Positions 1-10,980 of a stretch of 64,000 nucleotides of DNA are shown here, piece by piece. Where the stretch lies: the NCBI RefSeq assembly GCF_001680005.1, contig NC_033559.1, positions 1,116,001 to 1,180,000 of the forward strand. Reading direction: 5' to 3'. Position numbers and translations under genes: made by a program. Source of the stretch: Plasmodium coatneyi. Its lineage: Eukaryota; Apicomplexa; Aconoidasida; Haemosporida; Plasmodiidae. The first letter of the stretch is position 1, and every line of letters begins with the position of its first letter. Below the pieces are notes generated by a model. It was not told the origin of the DNA, did no database searches, and saw nothing but the letters and a program-made list of their open reading frames with translations.

Positions 1-651
1 ATCACACCGGTTTGTTCATTTCCATTTGAGGGGTATACCTGCCCCTTTGGGAATGATCCCTCTAAACGACAGTGACCACTGGAAAGGGACTCCCTTATTT
101 CACATGCTGGGAACCAATCTGCCAATTTGCACGCCATCCATTAAAGGTGAAGTAAATGCACGCTGGGAGAGAACCCATGTGTTACTTCTTCGTACATGGG
201 GAGAGCCTTGCTGGAGAGAACGGCCGTCCTTTCCGCACCTCCTATCCACCAGTACGCAAACGTGTGCGCATTGTACACACCTTTAAAAAGGTCCCCAAAA
301 GGGATCGATAAAAGTCGCCCTGTGAAGTTACCAACTGATGTTAAGACACCAAAACGCCAACTCGCATGCTCGATTGGGTGTTCGACCTAAATGGGAGTAT
401 TCCCACTGGTGCGTGAAAATAGCCCTATGAGACGCTAACGGGTAAGGCTACCGCGTTGCCTACCAGGATTACTGACGATTGGTTGAAGGGGTTACACCCG
501 GCTTGTGCGAAATGAGAACAAAAAAAGAAAACAAACAAAACAGGAAAATTACCCGCAGGTGCGTTGCAGGAAAGCACAGATAAACGTTCATATGTCTACG
601 CATACGCGCACACACACATACACATTATGCCTATATATTTAAGCAGGTGGG

Positions 652-682
<31 letters not shown>

Positions 683-1165
683 ATCCCCAATATGCACACA
701 CACATTCCTATGTTACATTCCTTTTTTTTTTCGCTAGCTAGCTGTACAGTTTTTTTTTTTTTTTTTTTTTTTTTCTCAAGGGGGTGTAAATAAGTATCGC
801 TAGCTCGGTTCTATGCTGAAGCGTCATCTTTGCGATCTGTTGATGAGCCATCTTCATGTTCCGTCCACGTACATCCCAACACGCTGTCTTACTCACCAAT
901 TTGACGGCGGGCACTTGAGGACCAAACCGTTGAACAAGTTTGTGGCGTGCCCGCTTCGCTTTTTCTCTTTCTCACCACGGAACAATTAACAACAACGAAA
1001 AAAAAAAAAAAAAAAAAAAAATATGCATGTTGAGCACTTTTGCACACATTTTTTTTTTTTTCCAGCTAGCCCCTGAAAGATTCGTCCACGCAACTGCGCG
1101 GGATGTGCTTGCCGTCAGTTCTCCTCAAAGATCGTTCTCTGTTTTGGACCGTCTTCCTCCCCTGC
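1..1165. other. Intergenic DNA, no gene seen
   Basis: No convincing coding region is visible on either strand; the short open frames lack recognisable motifs and run through homopolymers. The stretch holds an A tract near 651-675, T tracts near 721-731 and 750-773, an A tract near 1000-1020, and a short CA-rich run near 608-622. It lies downstream of the minus-strand hexose transporter, so part of it is probably that gene's 3' untranslated region. Confidence 0.6.
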
Positions 1166-2674
1166 TCATACGACCGACTTGCCCATGTGCTTCTGTCTCT
1201 CCTCTAGGGTGATGTATGGACTTGTGCCAATCTCGCCGCCCTTTGTCTCCTTAATGAAGAAAAAGATGAAAAAGAAGGCCAAAATCGACATACCGGAGAA
1301 AATGAAAAACAGAATATTGGGCGACTTCTTAATAATTATATCAGATGGAAACACCACTATGATAGCACACATCCAGTTGACCAAAGAAGCCAAGCTCGCT
1401 GCGCTGTCCTTAATTTCTGAGGGAAACATTTCGTGTAGATAAATCCACAATACGGGTCCGTATGAAACGGCAAACGAAACTATCATCACGAAAGTTGCAG
1501 CAATGGAAAGATTCTTCACAATTTCGGACGTGCTATCAATCTGATTAGCTATGGCAGTAGGTAAGAAGGCACAAACAATTCCTGCACAACCACAAAGGAG
1601 CAGAGTCTTTCTTCCTAACTTTTCTACAATGTAGATCGCTGGAAAGGTCATTAAAAAGTTAACTACTGTCATTATCACACTTAGGGTCGTTATCATTCCT
1701 TTGTCTAGAAATCCTTTGTACAGTTCGTTCGAATTGGACACCAAGACGTTTATACCCGTGAACTGCTGCAGACCGGAGAGTATACAACCCAGCAGGATGA
1801 CATAGCGGTAGGAAGGAATCTTCATTGCTGTCATTAACGAAATGGAATTTTTCTTCGCTGCCTCGTTCTGTTCCACTGCATCTTTAATTGCCTTCAAAGG
1901 TTCATCCACATTATCACTTCCGTATATCTTTTTTAAAATTTTCTTCGACTCTTCTACCTTTCCATTCTCAAATAAGTAGTACGGAGTCTCCTCTTTAAAA
2001 AAAAAGGTCAGCAGAACGATGCCCAGAATAGAAATAATGCATGGGAAAAAAAACATAAGTCTCCACCATATCTGCTGGAAATTTCCCAAAGATAGCGGTT
2101 CAACTTTTTTTTCTGGTACATCCCCCATAGCCATTCCTAATAGCACTGCTATGAATATGCCAAAGGTAATAAACAACTGGTGCAGGACTCCATAGGCTCC
2201 CTTTTTATCCTTGTGGGTCATCTCGGAGATGTACATGGGTACACTGACCGTGATTAGTCCTATACCAAATCCGCTCAGAAGACGTGAAAACAAAATGGTG
2301 TGGAAGTGATGCGTAATCGATGTCAATATACTCACCAGAATAAAAAAGTTGTATATGACTAATAGGGAAAATCTTCTTCCATACTGAACTAGGTAGCCCG
2401 AAAATCCACTTCCAACCACGGCACCTATAAAGACCGATGCCAACAGGAACGAACTCTTCAACGTGCTTCCATCACAGCTCACTGCGTTTTCTGGGCACCA
2501 TCCGAATTCAATTACGATGAAATCCTTGATTGTATTCAACACACTAACTTGGTAACCAAAGAGGAATGACGCCAGGCAGGCGGCCAATACATACATTAGG
2601 GACGTGTTAAAGAAGCCATCGCTTCCGCTGTTTTTTAACGACTGAGAGGAGGAAATCTCGCTTCCGCTCTTCAT
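1166..2674 (-). CDS. HT1: Hexose transporter (HT1), MFS sugar porter
   Basis: A single-exon 502-residue protein, close to the 504 residues remembered for P. falciparum HT1. The family imports glucose and fructose by facilitated diffusion across the parasite plasma membrane and is the main sugar entry route in blood stages. The sequence shows about 12 hydrophobic segments, the sugar-porter motifs YGRR after TM2 and LGRK between TM8 and TM9, GLQQFTGIN in TM7 where substrate-contacting glutamines sit, and KETKGGE after TM12. The C terminus QKHMGKSVV is very like that of P. falciparum HT1. The start at 2674 is an ATG giving the expected N-terminal length before TM1. No truncation or frameshift is seen. 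The next gene upstream, also on the minus strand, begins 3.2 kb away, so the promoter probably lies between 2675 and 5871. Identification is very secure. Confidence 0.96.
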   Translation of the reverse strand: MKSGSEISSSQSLKNSGSDGFFNTSLMYVLAACLASFLFGYQVSVLNTIKDFIVIEFGWCPENAVSCDGSTLKSSFLLASVFIGAVVGSGFSGYLVQYGRRFSLLVIYNFFILVSILTSITHHFHTILFSRLLSGFGIGLITVSVPMYISEMTHKDKKGAYGVLHQLFITFGIFIAVLLGMAMGDVPEKKVEPLSLGNFQQIWWRLMFFFPCIISILGIVLLTFFFKEETPYYLFENGKVEESKKILKKIYGSDNVDEPLKAIKDAVEQNEAAKKNSISLMTAMKIPSYRYVILLGCILSGLQQFTGINVLVSNSNELYKGFLDKGMITTLSVIMTVVNFLMTFPAIYIVEKLGRKTLLLCGCAGIVCAFLPTAIANQIDSTSEIVKNLSIAATFVMIVSFAVSYGPVLWIYLHEMFPSEIKDSAASLASLVNWMCAIIVVFPSDIIIKKSPNILFFIFSGMSILAFFFIFFFIKETKGGEIGTSPYITLEERQKHMGKSVV

Positions 2675-5430
2675 TGTGACTGTAGTGCGTTACGTGTGAG
2701 GATAGGGGGGGAAGGGACGCACCCGCTAGACTATACAAAATTTTCCCTAACCGGTGCTGTCTCGATAGGTCTGTCCTTCCAAGCAGGCCTCCTCAACAAA
2801 GCTCTGATTGTAATCACGCGCATAAAAAGGTACACAACGTATGCCCGTAAGCACGTTACGTATGTACGCTTATACGCATAAGTGTACACGTGGAGGGAGC
2901 TTCTCGCGCACTCTCTTCCTTCTTAGGTGTATTCACCTCTGCCAAGGCGTTGGGCACACCTTTCGCGTTTTTTCAAGCGCGTTTGGCGTATCCGCGTCGC
3001 ACGACGGTGTAGGCGGTAAGGGGGCGCTTTCAAGAGGCGCGTTATTTACTGATCCAAAGAATTCATATGCCCTTCCGAGCTCAATAAAAAAAAAAAAAAA
3101 AAAAAAAAAATAGTTCAGTTTTGGGACTACTCACACGTATGTATACCGTGTTACTCTTCGAAAAAAATAAAATACACAAAAGGATTTTTTGTTCCACTCT
3201 TTCTTTTTTTTTTCCAACGCTTTTTTAAGTTCTACAAAAGAAGAATGCTGTACATATTAACATATATGGTTTAAAAAAAAAGGAATCGCGTTTTTTTTAG
3301 CTTCTACAGATTGTGCTTTTTTCGCAGGTGTTTCTGCTTTTCATATAATTACTTATGCAAAAGTGAAGCATATATATAATTACATACTTTTATGCAGTCA
3401 TTTCACACTGTCCGCGCAACGTCGTGAAGATTCCACGTGTGGATGTAAAATGCATGCCTGTTGTTGTGCACCTTCTCACGTATTAAATTATGAGCATATG
3501 CACGGTGCATACAATATGTGTTTTTTTTGGGTTTTTTTTTTTTTTTTTTTTTCCTACAATTCAGCTCTTCTCCCCCCCTGTGTTAAAAAGGCATTTCTTC
3601 TTTTCCTTTCTATTCCTTTACTTTGTTTGATATGCGTAGGAAACTTTAGTGCATGTACTAATACGCACATGTATTATTTATTATTATTATTTTTTTCTGC
3701 TTTGAAGAGGGATATTCCACAACTGTACGTGTTTTTTTTTCCTACCGGGACCAACTGGGCGCGGTAAATGAATACATATATTTATGGCTAGTTTTCATAT
3801 AATGCTGTGATGCGACGTCGCAACAAGTAATTTTTTTTTTTTTCAAGGTGTTTATATTTTTCCCTCCTGAATATATGTAGGCTGGGCTGCTGTACACAAG
3901 TTCCTTTTTCCTATGTGCACCTTCTGCACTCCTTGGATGCGTACTTTTCTTTTCCGTTCGCTGCTCTTATTTCCCGTTTAGGTAAAGTACTAATCCAAGT
4001 GGGTAATCAGAGAAGGTACTTCTTCTTTCCCTTCGTGTACTTGGCTGAGTGCTTAAGCTAACATGAAATCGAAAAGGCAAATTTCACCTGCACGCATTTG
4101 CTTATCAGTTTCCCGCAGGCGGCGTAAATGGATGTAGAGGACGTTGCAGTGCTTTCGCCCGCTAAAATATAATAAACGAAAAACAAAAGGGGTGGCAAGA
4201 AAAGGACAACACCGCGTAGGTGTAGAGCTAGCGTAGGAAAATCGCGAATGCAACTAAGTTATGCATGTTGTGCAAATTGCCCTAATGCACGGGCGCACTC
4301 TTAAATACTTAGCTGTGTAACTTCCATGTAGAGTTCACTAACCCGCCGTGCAACGAAAAAATAAATATGCACAATTAGGGGTTGGAAAAAAAAAAAAAAA
4401 AAAAAAAACTCACACCTTATATACTGTTCAAATGCTCGTGCGACATACACGCCGGTACACCCGTGCCCTTTACACAAATTGAGAAACGTATGTAGTATTA
4501 ACATGAAAAGTGAAAACCACTTCGACTAAAATTGCAAACTGTCTTATTACTCACCAAGGTTCTGTGCTTATACAACAATAGTTAAAAAAAAAAAAAAAAA
4601 AAAAAAAAAGTAATAATAATATAAGAAATACAATTCGACACGGTAAGAGCCACATTAACACGACAAAACGGGGTGTAGCCTTACCAGAGGGGTTACTCCC
4701 CCAATTCTGTTGAAAAGCGAATTATGTCCATTCTTTTCCAAAATGAAAGCACGTACCTTGAAGCGGTAGCCCCATGTTGTGCATCCTCATTCGTGCGTAT
4801 CCGCGAAGGTTGGTGAAGCATGCATGCACCGGTGATTTATTCACATGTAAGCAAAGCACGCACAGGTGCACCTAGATTTCGTGTGGTGCCACAAGCTTAG
4901 CTGCGCGCATGCTCATTCATTCTTTCGCTCTTCACAAAATCGCGACTGTCGTGTGCTTTCTGTTGTACGAATATCATTTTTATGCTTTGCACACGTGCAA
5001 AAAAAGAAAAAAATAATATAGTATAATCGACGGGCGTGTTTAAGCAATGCGCGGCATTCGGGAAAAAATGCCAAAGTGGAGAATTGAAGCGCGCAGAATT
5101 GAGCAGCGCAAAATTGGGGCATGCACGAATTAGGATGCAATTTCAGCGATGTAAATTTTATAACTCCCATAGCCGTTTAGCCCAAACGGGAGGTGTCTAA
5201 AAGTGAAAGAGAAAAACAAACGAAGGAAAAGGCAGGCCAACGTGGGAAAATTATAAAACTCCCCATAGCAACAGTTCTCACACCCCGACATGCTTGGCAT
5301 ACGGCATTCTTAACTACCTGTTGTCGTTTGTGATTATTTATTTTTTTGTTTTTCCATTTTTACCTGAACAGCAATAATTTGTTAAAAATAATATGAACCG
5401 TTCAGGCAATTCACGCAAAATGGACACTTT

Positions 5431-5462
<32 letters not shown>

Positions 5463-5871
5463 TTCTCCTCCAATGATTATGCTATCACAGTTATGTTGAC
5501 ATGTTCATATGTCCACTTTGCCAAATTGTTACTATACCAATTGGTGAAGTGGTTTGCTTTCCCATTACAACAGTGAACGACTGCTTCACCGTGTCTCCTT
5601 CTGTGCGTTCAGTCTAAAACGACCGTTTCATAACAAAGGGGGCAGACTTTCAAACAGGGAAATATGCGCACACACATACGCTTGCGGGGGAATTTAGCAA
5701 AAAAAAAAAAAAAAAAAAAAAACCAAGTAAATGATAATCAGTGCTGCTTCATATCGATCAAACGAAATGGGTTAACAAATACAAAGTTGCGTGAGCGAAA
5801 AATGCCAGCGCTGCTCCAAACGCAAACATGGGTCTGCAATTAGGAACGGATATAAACAAGTGAGTCACCTT
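2675..5871. other. Long intergenic region upstream of the hexose transporter
   Basis: A 3.2 kb stretch without a supportable gene. It is rich in A/T tracts, for example A tracts near 3085-3110, 4385-4407, 4583-4609 and 5700-5722 and T tracts near 3534-3551 and 5440-5464, plus low-complexity TATATA segments. It contains the 5' flank of the hexose transporter and the 3' flank of the exonuclease gene. Open frames here, such as one at 3363-3767, are broken by homopolymers and show no protein family features. An untranslated RNA gene cannot be excluded by eye. Confidence 0.6.
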
Positions 5872-7146
5872 TTAAGGCCCCACTTCACGCGGCACCACAC
5901 ACAGGGACGGGTCACACAACCCCAGTTTGATGTAATCATTACTGCAAAACCCCAGGATAACACACTTAACCACGTCCCCAATTTCGAACTCGTTCCTCAG
6001 ACAGTTCGTTATGACGCCCGTCCTGCTCAAATTCAACTTGACATAGAGGTTTAAATTGTTGCAGGAGACGATCATGCCATCGAGGGTCATTCCCTTCTGT
6101 AGCTCTTTCTCATTTTTAACATGAGTGTTTAAAAACTGGTAGTTGATGTATTTCTCACTCAGCTTTGCAACACGTTTTATTAAGTTAGTCTTATGTTCAT
6201 TTAGGTTGTTGTGTGCCCCTTCGCTAATAATATCATCACTGTTTTCTTTGCTGTGCGAGTCGTCTTCCCCGAATGGCTCACCATCTTTACACACACGGAG
6301 TAGCCTGTCCACCAAATTCAACATGAGCGGCTTTAAATATATGACATCCTGGATGGCATAATGGATTAGTTCCTTCGCTATGGGTCTCTTCAAATATATT
6401 TTCTGATCAAGAGAAATCATCTTATGAAAATATATTTTATGCTTATTATGTAAAAGTAAGCATTTATATAGTAAGTCGTCGTAACTTATTTGATAGAGGT
6501 CCTTTTTCGTTTCCTTCAAAAGTAAGTTGAAAGCTACTTGCGTGTCGAATATGTTGTTAAGGCTAATGCTATACTGGTTGAACAGAATGGAACAGTCCTC
6601 CCTACAGTCATGTGTAATTTTTACAATTCTTCCATCTTCTAGTAACTCCTTTAAACATTTAATGAACAAATAAGTATTATCACATTTGTAAACGTCGAAT
6701 AGGTACACATCCTCTGCGCATATTTGTACAAGACTTACTGTTCCGTTTCTTCCTATTTTATATCCTTCTACATCCAGACCGATACAATTTAATTTTCCAT
6801 CCTGGACACTTTTTTGAATTTCCCGCACATACGCTTTGCACTCTTTGTAACTGCTAACGTATATTATCTTCTTCTTTAGCCCTTCCACGTAGGGCATAAT
6901 TTTGTCATTGACGGTTAGGTTTAGGTAGCCGTAAGAGACGGTGCTCGCTCTTCTGCGAATCTGCGGGGTTGTACCTGCGCCCAGGCGTCTCAGTATGGAC
7001 CCGCTCGTTTGCATAGCGTTTGCATAGCGTTTGCATAGCGTTTTCGTGGTGTTTGTATAGAGCATGCTTCTTACCGTTGCTCTTTCCGCCTCGTTCCCCA
7101 CACTCACGCCAGGAAGTACCCGTTGGGGCCTACAACGTGTTCCCAT
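5872..7146 (-). CDS. DEDDy-type 3'-5' exonuclease (RNase D/EXD1-like) with S1-like C-terminal domain
   Basis: The first ATG in the frame, at 7146, gives 424 residues; a second ATG at 7065 would give 397. The open frame extends upstream only through a GTG. Motifs follow the RNase D/WRN exonuclease fold: GLDVEG (Asp125, Glu127) with VSLVQI, then ITHDCREDC with the second-site Asp and IFDTQVAFNLL, then YAIQDVIYL, the Tyr-X3-Asp of the DEDDy class. So the catalytic set appears complete. The last ~60 residues (GMTLDGMIVSCN through DYIKLGL) look like an S1/OB-type RNA-binding domain, which fits an RNA substrate. The basic, acid-poor N terminus (RRLGAG, RRRAS) could be an organelle-targeting leader, but this is inference. 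It contains a peculiar 11-bp repeat at 7007-7039. The substrate is unknown. Confidence 0.82.
   Translation of the reverse strand: MGTRCRPQRVLPGVSVGNEAERATVRSMLYTNTTKTLCKRYANAMQTSGSILRRLGAGTTPQIRRRASTVSYGYLNLTVNDKIMPYVEGLKKKIIYVSSYKECKAYVREIQKSVQDGKLNCIGLDVEGYKIGRNGTVSLVQICAEDVYLFDVYKCDNTYLFIKCLKELLEDGRIVKITHDCREDCSILFNQYSISLNNIFDTQVAFNLLLKETKKDLYQISYDDLLYKCLLLHNKHKIYFHKMISLDQKIYLKRPIAKELIHYAIQDVIYLKPLMLNLVDRLLRVCKDGEPFGEDDSHSKENSDDIISEGAHNNLNEHKTNLIKRVAKLSEKYINYQFLNTHVKNEKELQKGMTLDGMIVSCNNLNLYVKLNLSRTGVITNCLRNEFEIGDVVKCVILGFCSNDYIKLGLCDPSLCVVPREVGP
7007..7039. repeat. 11-bp tandem repeat, 3 copies, inside the exonuclease gene
   Basis: The unit gtttgcatagc occurs three times in direct succession. 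Because 11 is not a multiple of three, each copy is read in a different frame on the coding strand, giving TLCK, RYAN and AMQT-like segments. Three copies total 33 bp, so the downstream frame is kept. Confidence 0.95.
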
Positions 7147-7346
7147 GCGTGCACGAGCAGGCCTAAGAAAATAACACTGCACACATCAGTCCCTTCCAAA
7201 GTTCAACAAAAAAAAAAACATACATTCGTAAATTTCTGCTCAGAGTTGTGCTCCACCCAGCCACGCGTGAATGAAAAAGGAAGTAATACGCGCACCATAA
7301 TTTTTTTCCATTTTCTCGCCATCCATTTGTTCATCACCGAGGCAAT

Positions 7347-7379
<33 letters not shown>

Positions 7380-7692
7380 TATCACTGAGGCGGTTCATCG
7401 TCCAAAAAAATAAATTAAAGTACCCTGCTGAGAATATCTCCCCAACGTCAAATTATTTTACTTACTCATCATATTACTACTTATGTTGCGAGGAAACCAA
7501 ATCGATGAAACAGCTTTTAGGGTAACCCTGAACCCTGGAACGGATTAACCTCCAGCCATGTCGCTCTGTCTGTCACGAGCATCAACTCTTTGAAAAACCA
7601 CGTTAAGGATTACCTCGAAAAGAAGAACTGATAGGAGGTTCTTCTTCTTCCCCCCCTGCACACACACACATCACCACCGCAGCAGCAGCACA
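7147..7692. other. Divergent intergenic region between exonuclease and COQ5
   Basis: About 550 bp between two divergently transcribed genes, so it probably contains both promoters. It carries a T tract near 7350-7376 and an ACAC run near 7660-7670 just before the COQ5 start. No gene is seen. Confidence 0.6.
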
Positions 7693-8988
7693 ATGAAAGC
7701 CTTGCAGTTTTGCAGCTCCCTCCATGGGGGGTACTTCAGGGAGAAAAGGCTAGGAACCCTTTTAACGACAGGACTGAAGTCTTTTAGCACAGGGAGTGAC
7801 TCCTTTGGCAGCAGCGAAAGTAATGCCCTATCTCCCCAGGGGGGAGATCCTCACTTGGGGCATCTTTACTACTTATAGGGGCTTCACAAGTGTGTGCAGA
7901 TGTGCTCGCAATTTTGTGTTTCCTTTTGCAATGCTGCAGTTCGCCTGATGTATTCATATTTTTTTTGCACACTTTCTCACATTTTTTTCAATTTTTTCAT
8001 ATTTGTTTTTTTCTCGCCCCCAATGTGTGTGAAAATGGCTAGCTGAGTAATGCCACCCCTTGTTCATTTGTCCAATTCCCCCGCAGGGCTGTACAACTTC
8101 GGCTTCAGAAAAGTCACAGAAGAGATAAAGTCAAAGCTGGTTTACAACTTATTCAGCCATGTATCCAACAAGTACGACCTGATGAATGACTTAATGAGTC
8201 TGCGTCTGCATCGCTGTTGGAAGGACCAGCTGGTGAGAGAGCTGGATTTATTTTTAAAATATCATAGCTACAAAATGCAAGAGGAAATTCACAAAAGTGA
8301 AGCAATAGACGAAGGGGAGGAAAGCTCCGCCAGTCATTCCACCTGTAAAATATTAGACCTAGCTGGAGGGACAGGAGATATAGCCTTTCGAATATTAGAA
8401 AGGTACAAATATTATTTGAAGAAGATGAACCAAGGAAGCAATTTCGATGGTGAGGAAGGCCATCCCGATAAATTTTACGCAAGGTTTACCCCCGAAGTAA
8501 TTGTAGCCGATGTGAATAAAGATATGATCGAAGTAGGGAAGAAACGAGCAAAGGAAAAGAATCACGAAAGGAACATCAAATGGGTAATTGAAAACGCAGA
8601 AAATTTAAATTCTTTCGATGACAATTCTGTAGACATAGTTACCCTCTCCTTTGGTATTCGCAATTTTACGAACATTCCCAAATCGTTAAAGGAGATCCAT
8701 CGTGTTTTAAAACCTGGGGGAAGATTCTTATGCCTAGAATTTTGCAGAGTCAATTGTTCCGTTTTGAAGCCGTTTTATAATGCCTATTTAATGAACATCA
8801 TTCCTCTACTTGGTAAAATTGTAGCCAGTAGTGAAGATTCTTACAAATATTTGGCGGAAAGTATTCAGACCTTTTTAACGCCAGATGAGTTGTCTCAGCT
8901 TATGCATCAGAACTCTTTTCGAAACATTTCCTACTCTACTATGACCATGGGTATCGTCGCCATTCATTCTGCGTATAAGGTTAACTAG
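7693..8988 (+). CDS. COQ5: Ubiquinone/menaquinone biosynthesis C-methyltransferase (COQ5/UbiE), 2 exons
   Basis: The exons are 7693-7819 and 8087-8988, joined by a 267-bp intron (GTAATG ... CCGCAG), giving 342 residues. The enzyme is the SAM-dependent C-methyltransferase of ubiquinone synthesis, needed in the mitochondrion to supply the electron acceptor for dihydroorotate dehydrogenase. Visible family signatures are NKYDLMNDLMS with HRCWKD near the N terminus, the SAM-binding glycine motif LDLAGGTGDIAF, LSFGIRNF, and LKPGGRFLCLEF. The N terminus, which has basic and hydroxylated residues and few acids, fits a mitochondrial presequence. The splice is supported by phase: the leftover base of exon 1 joins GG to restore the frame into RLYNFGFRKV, which lines up with the conserved FGF start of COQ5 proteins. 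An insertion of about 45 residues lies before the glycine motif, typical for Plasmodium proteins. Confidence 0.94.
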
Positions 8989-9150
8989 CTTTTTCTTCAC
9001 AGCAAGTTTGTGGGCGTGAGTTTAGGTGTTTTTTTTTTTTTTTTAATTTTAATTTTCCATATGGACGTAGCACCATATCTCTGTAAATGCGCCTATGTGT
9101 TTCCACGCTTCGTTTCTTCGCTTTGTTTTTTCCATTCTGTTGCTTGGCGC

Positions 9151-10980
9151 CTACTCTGGCTCCTTCTTATTTTTTATGTAATCGAGAAAACTCTTGTACT
9201 GAATTGTGTTGGAATACTCGCTCAGAATGTGATGAACGATTTCGTTCTCCGCTGTCTTACCAGGATCGTCCTCATTGTCGCTTGTTTTTTGTTCACCTTG
9301 GTTTAACATTTCGCTTGGTTCGTCGTTTGCTGCGCTCAGTTTTGCCTTCTCTTCACCATCACTGTTCACCTCATTTTCATCCCCAATATTATGCTCCGTT
9401 TGTTCGTCCGCTTTTGCCTCCTCTTCATCCCCGATCGTTGGCTCTTCCGACACGTTCTGCTTCTCTCCCTCTGTATACATCGCCTCTTTTTCCACGTCCA
9501 ATTTGGTATTTCTCTCATCTTCAATATTCTCTTCCGTTTGTTTCTCTACCCTCACCTCCTCAACTTCCTCCTTCCTCTGCTCCTTTTCGCCTTCCATATT
9601 CTCTTCTTTTCCTTCATTCACCGTTGTCTCCTTTTCTTCCTCCACCTTCACTTCTTGTTCTTCCCCCAGCTTGGTCTCTTCTTCATCCCTAATATTTTCT
9701 TCCTTCTCTTCCTCCATCTTTACTTCCTTTCCTTGATCCTCCGTTTTCGCCGCTGCATTTTCTCTTTCCTCCCCCTCCACCAGCATTGTCTGCTTTTCCT
9801 TCTTCTTTTTCTTTTTCCCTTTTTCCTTCTCCCCCTTTCGCGCCTTCTTCTTCTTCGTATCTCCCTTCTTATCCTCCCCTTTTTTACCCTTGGTCTTTTT
9901 CTCCTTTTCTGCTTTCTGCCTCACCTCTGCCATTTCTTCCCCCCCGTCGGGACTTCCACCCCTTTGTATTTCTCCTTCTTCCAGTGTAACTTCCCTCACC
10001 TGCACCTCCGAAAACTCCAATTCGTTATGTCGGTTACCCTCCTCCTCCTGATCCTTCCCCATTTTATGGGGAGATCCACCAATACCACTTGGCACCCTTT
10101 CCAAGCTGTCCTCATTCTTCTCACCCACAGAATTGTGCAGCATCTGAAAATGTTCTGTCTCTTCCTCTTTTTCTTTCTCCTCAGTTGAATATATTTTTCG
10201 TTCCTCTACTGCTTCAAGTGCATCTTCCCTTTCGACAACTGTAGTTTCTTCATTTGGGTGAATGCCCCCCGAACTGTCTGCTTCTCTCTCCGCATTTTCC
10301 TCACCAGTTCGGTTCGCTTCACGTGGGAGTTCACCTTTATTCTCGTATACTTCTTCTGGATTGTCTTCAGGTGCGTCTTTACGATGATCTTCCACCGCTT
10401 CGTCTTCGTTCTCCTTTTCCTCTTGCCCCTCGCCCACAGGAACCCCCTCCTCAGCATCTTCCTGCACCTTTTTATTACCCCGTCTAGAGGGGTCATCCCC
10501 TCTGCATGTACAGTTTAGTCGGGGGGTTATTTCACCTTTTACATACACGCCTGTTTTCTGCCGCGCTAGCTTCCCACCCCGTAATTTTTTTTCCTTTCTT
10601 CTTTTGTGCAACCGTTCCCCTACCGCTGCGTGGACGGAAGTCCATTTGGCTAAATGGCCATACTGTTTGGATGCCTCACATGGGGTTCTCCTCGGGGCAC
10701 AGTCACTTACGCCGCTACTATATTTTTCATCTGCATGTGTGTCACCCCTTATCGAGCCTGTCTGCACCCTCCGCAGAGCACGTACCTTCCACGCATACCT
10801 TTCGCACGTCTCACTCAACCAGTTATCATAATCGGTCAACAGGGAAAGGATCCTGTAGCATTTCCTTTTTTTATTGTTACAAGATTTTAATTTTTTTTCG
10901 TGCCTGCAAATCAGCCTATCTATCCGTGCAATGTCCCTCCAGAAGGATTCCCGGGCTTCTGTGTGTGACCTTGTGCACAT
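9151..10980 (-). CDS. Glu/Lys-rich protein of unknown function
   Basis: A 609-residue open frame from an ATG at 10980, with an in-frame stop just upstream. I do not recognise it. Residues 1-60 look folded, with basic and hydrophobic helices (SFWRDIARIDRLI, CYRILSLLTDYDNWL). From about residue 165 to 575 it is highly charged and repetitive, with runs such as EEEKEENI, KVEEEKE and a Lys-rich stretch around KKGDTKKKKARKGEKEKGKKKKKKEKQ shortened here. The last 30 residues (EIVHHILSEYS ... FLDYIKNKK) again look ordered. The charged middle is probably disordered or coiled coil. It lies head-to-tail with another unknown Glu/Lys-tailed gene on the same strand; no clear similarity of their ordered parts was seen. 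A small upstream exon cannot be excluded. The antisense open frames opposite this gene are composition artefacts. Confidence 0.75.
   Translation of the reverse strand: MCTRSHTEARESFWRDIARIDRLICRHEKKLKSCNNKKRKCYRILSLLTDYDNWLSETCERYAWKVRALRRVQTGSIRGDTHADEKYSSGVSDCAPRRTPCEASKQYGHLAKWTSVHAAVGERLHKRRKEKKLRGGKLARQKTGVYVKGEITPRLNCTCRGDDPSRRGNKKVQEDAEEGVPVGEGQEEKENEDEAVEDHRKDAPEDNPEEVYENKGELPREANRTGEENAEREADSSGGIHPNEETTVVEREDALEAVEERKIYSTEEKEKEEETEHFQMLHNSVGEKNEDSLERVPSGIGGSPHKMGKDQEEEGNRHNELEFSEVQVREVTLEEGEIQRGGSPDGGEEMAEVRQKAEKEKKTKGKKGEDKKGDTKKKKARKGEKEKGKKKKKKEKQTMLVEGEERENAAAKTEDQGKEVKMEEEKEENIRDEEETKLGEEQEVKVEEEKETTVNEGKEENMEGEKEQRKEEVEEVRVEKQTEENIEDERNTKLDVEKEAMYTEGEKQNVSEEPTIGDEEEAKADEQTEHNIGDENEVNSDGEEKAKLSAANDEPSEMLNQGEQKTSDNEDDPGKTAENEIVHHILSEYSNTIQYKSFLDYIKNKKEPE

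Noticed and set aside
340..400. Possible tRNA gene (TTCGA-like loop near 383)
   Set aside because: No matching acceptor stem, A-box or anticodon arm could be assembled around it.
3363..3767. 134-codon frame in the intergenic region after the hexose transporter
   Set aside because: It runs through a long T tract, has abrupt composition changes and no recognisable domain.
9275..10188. Long plus-strand open frames (up to 265 codons) opposite the Glu/Lys-rich gene
   Set aside because: They are Phe/Leu/Ser/Pro-rich mirrors of GAA/GAG/AAA codons on the other strand; antisense of charged low-complexity coding is rarely stopped. No motifs are seen.
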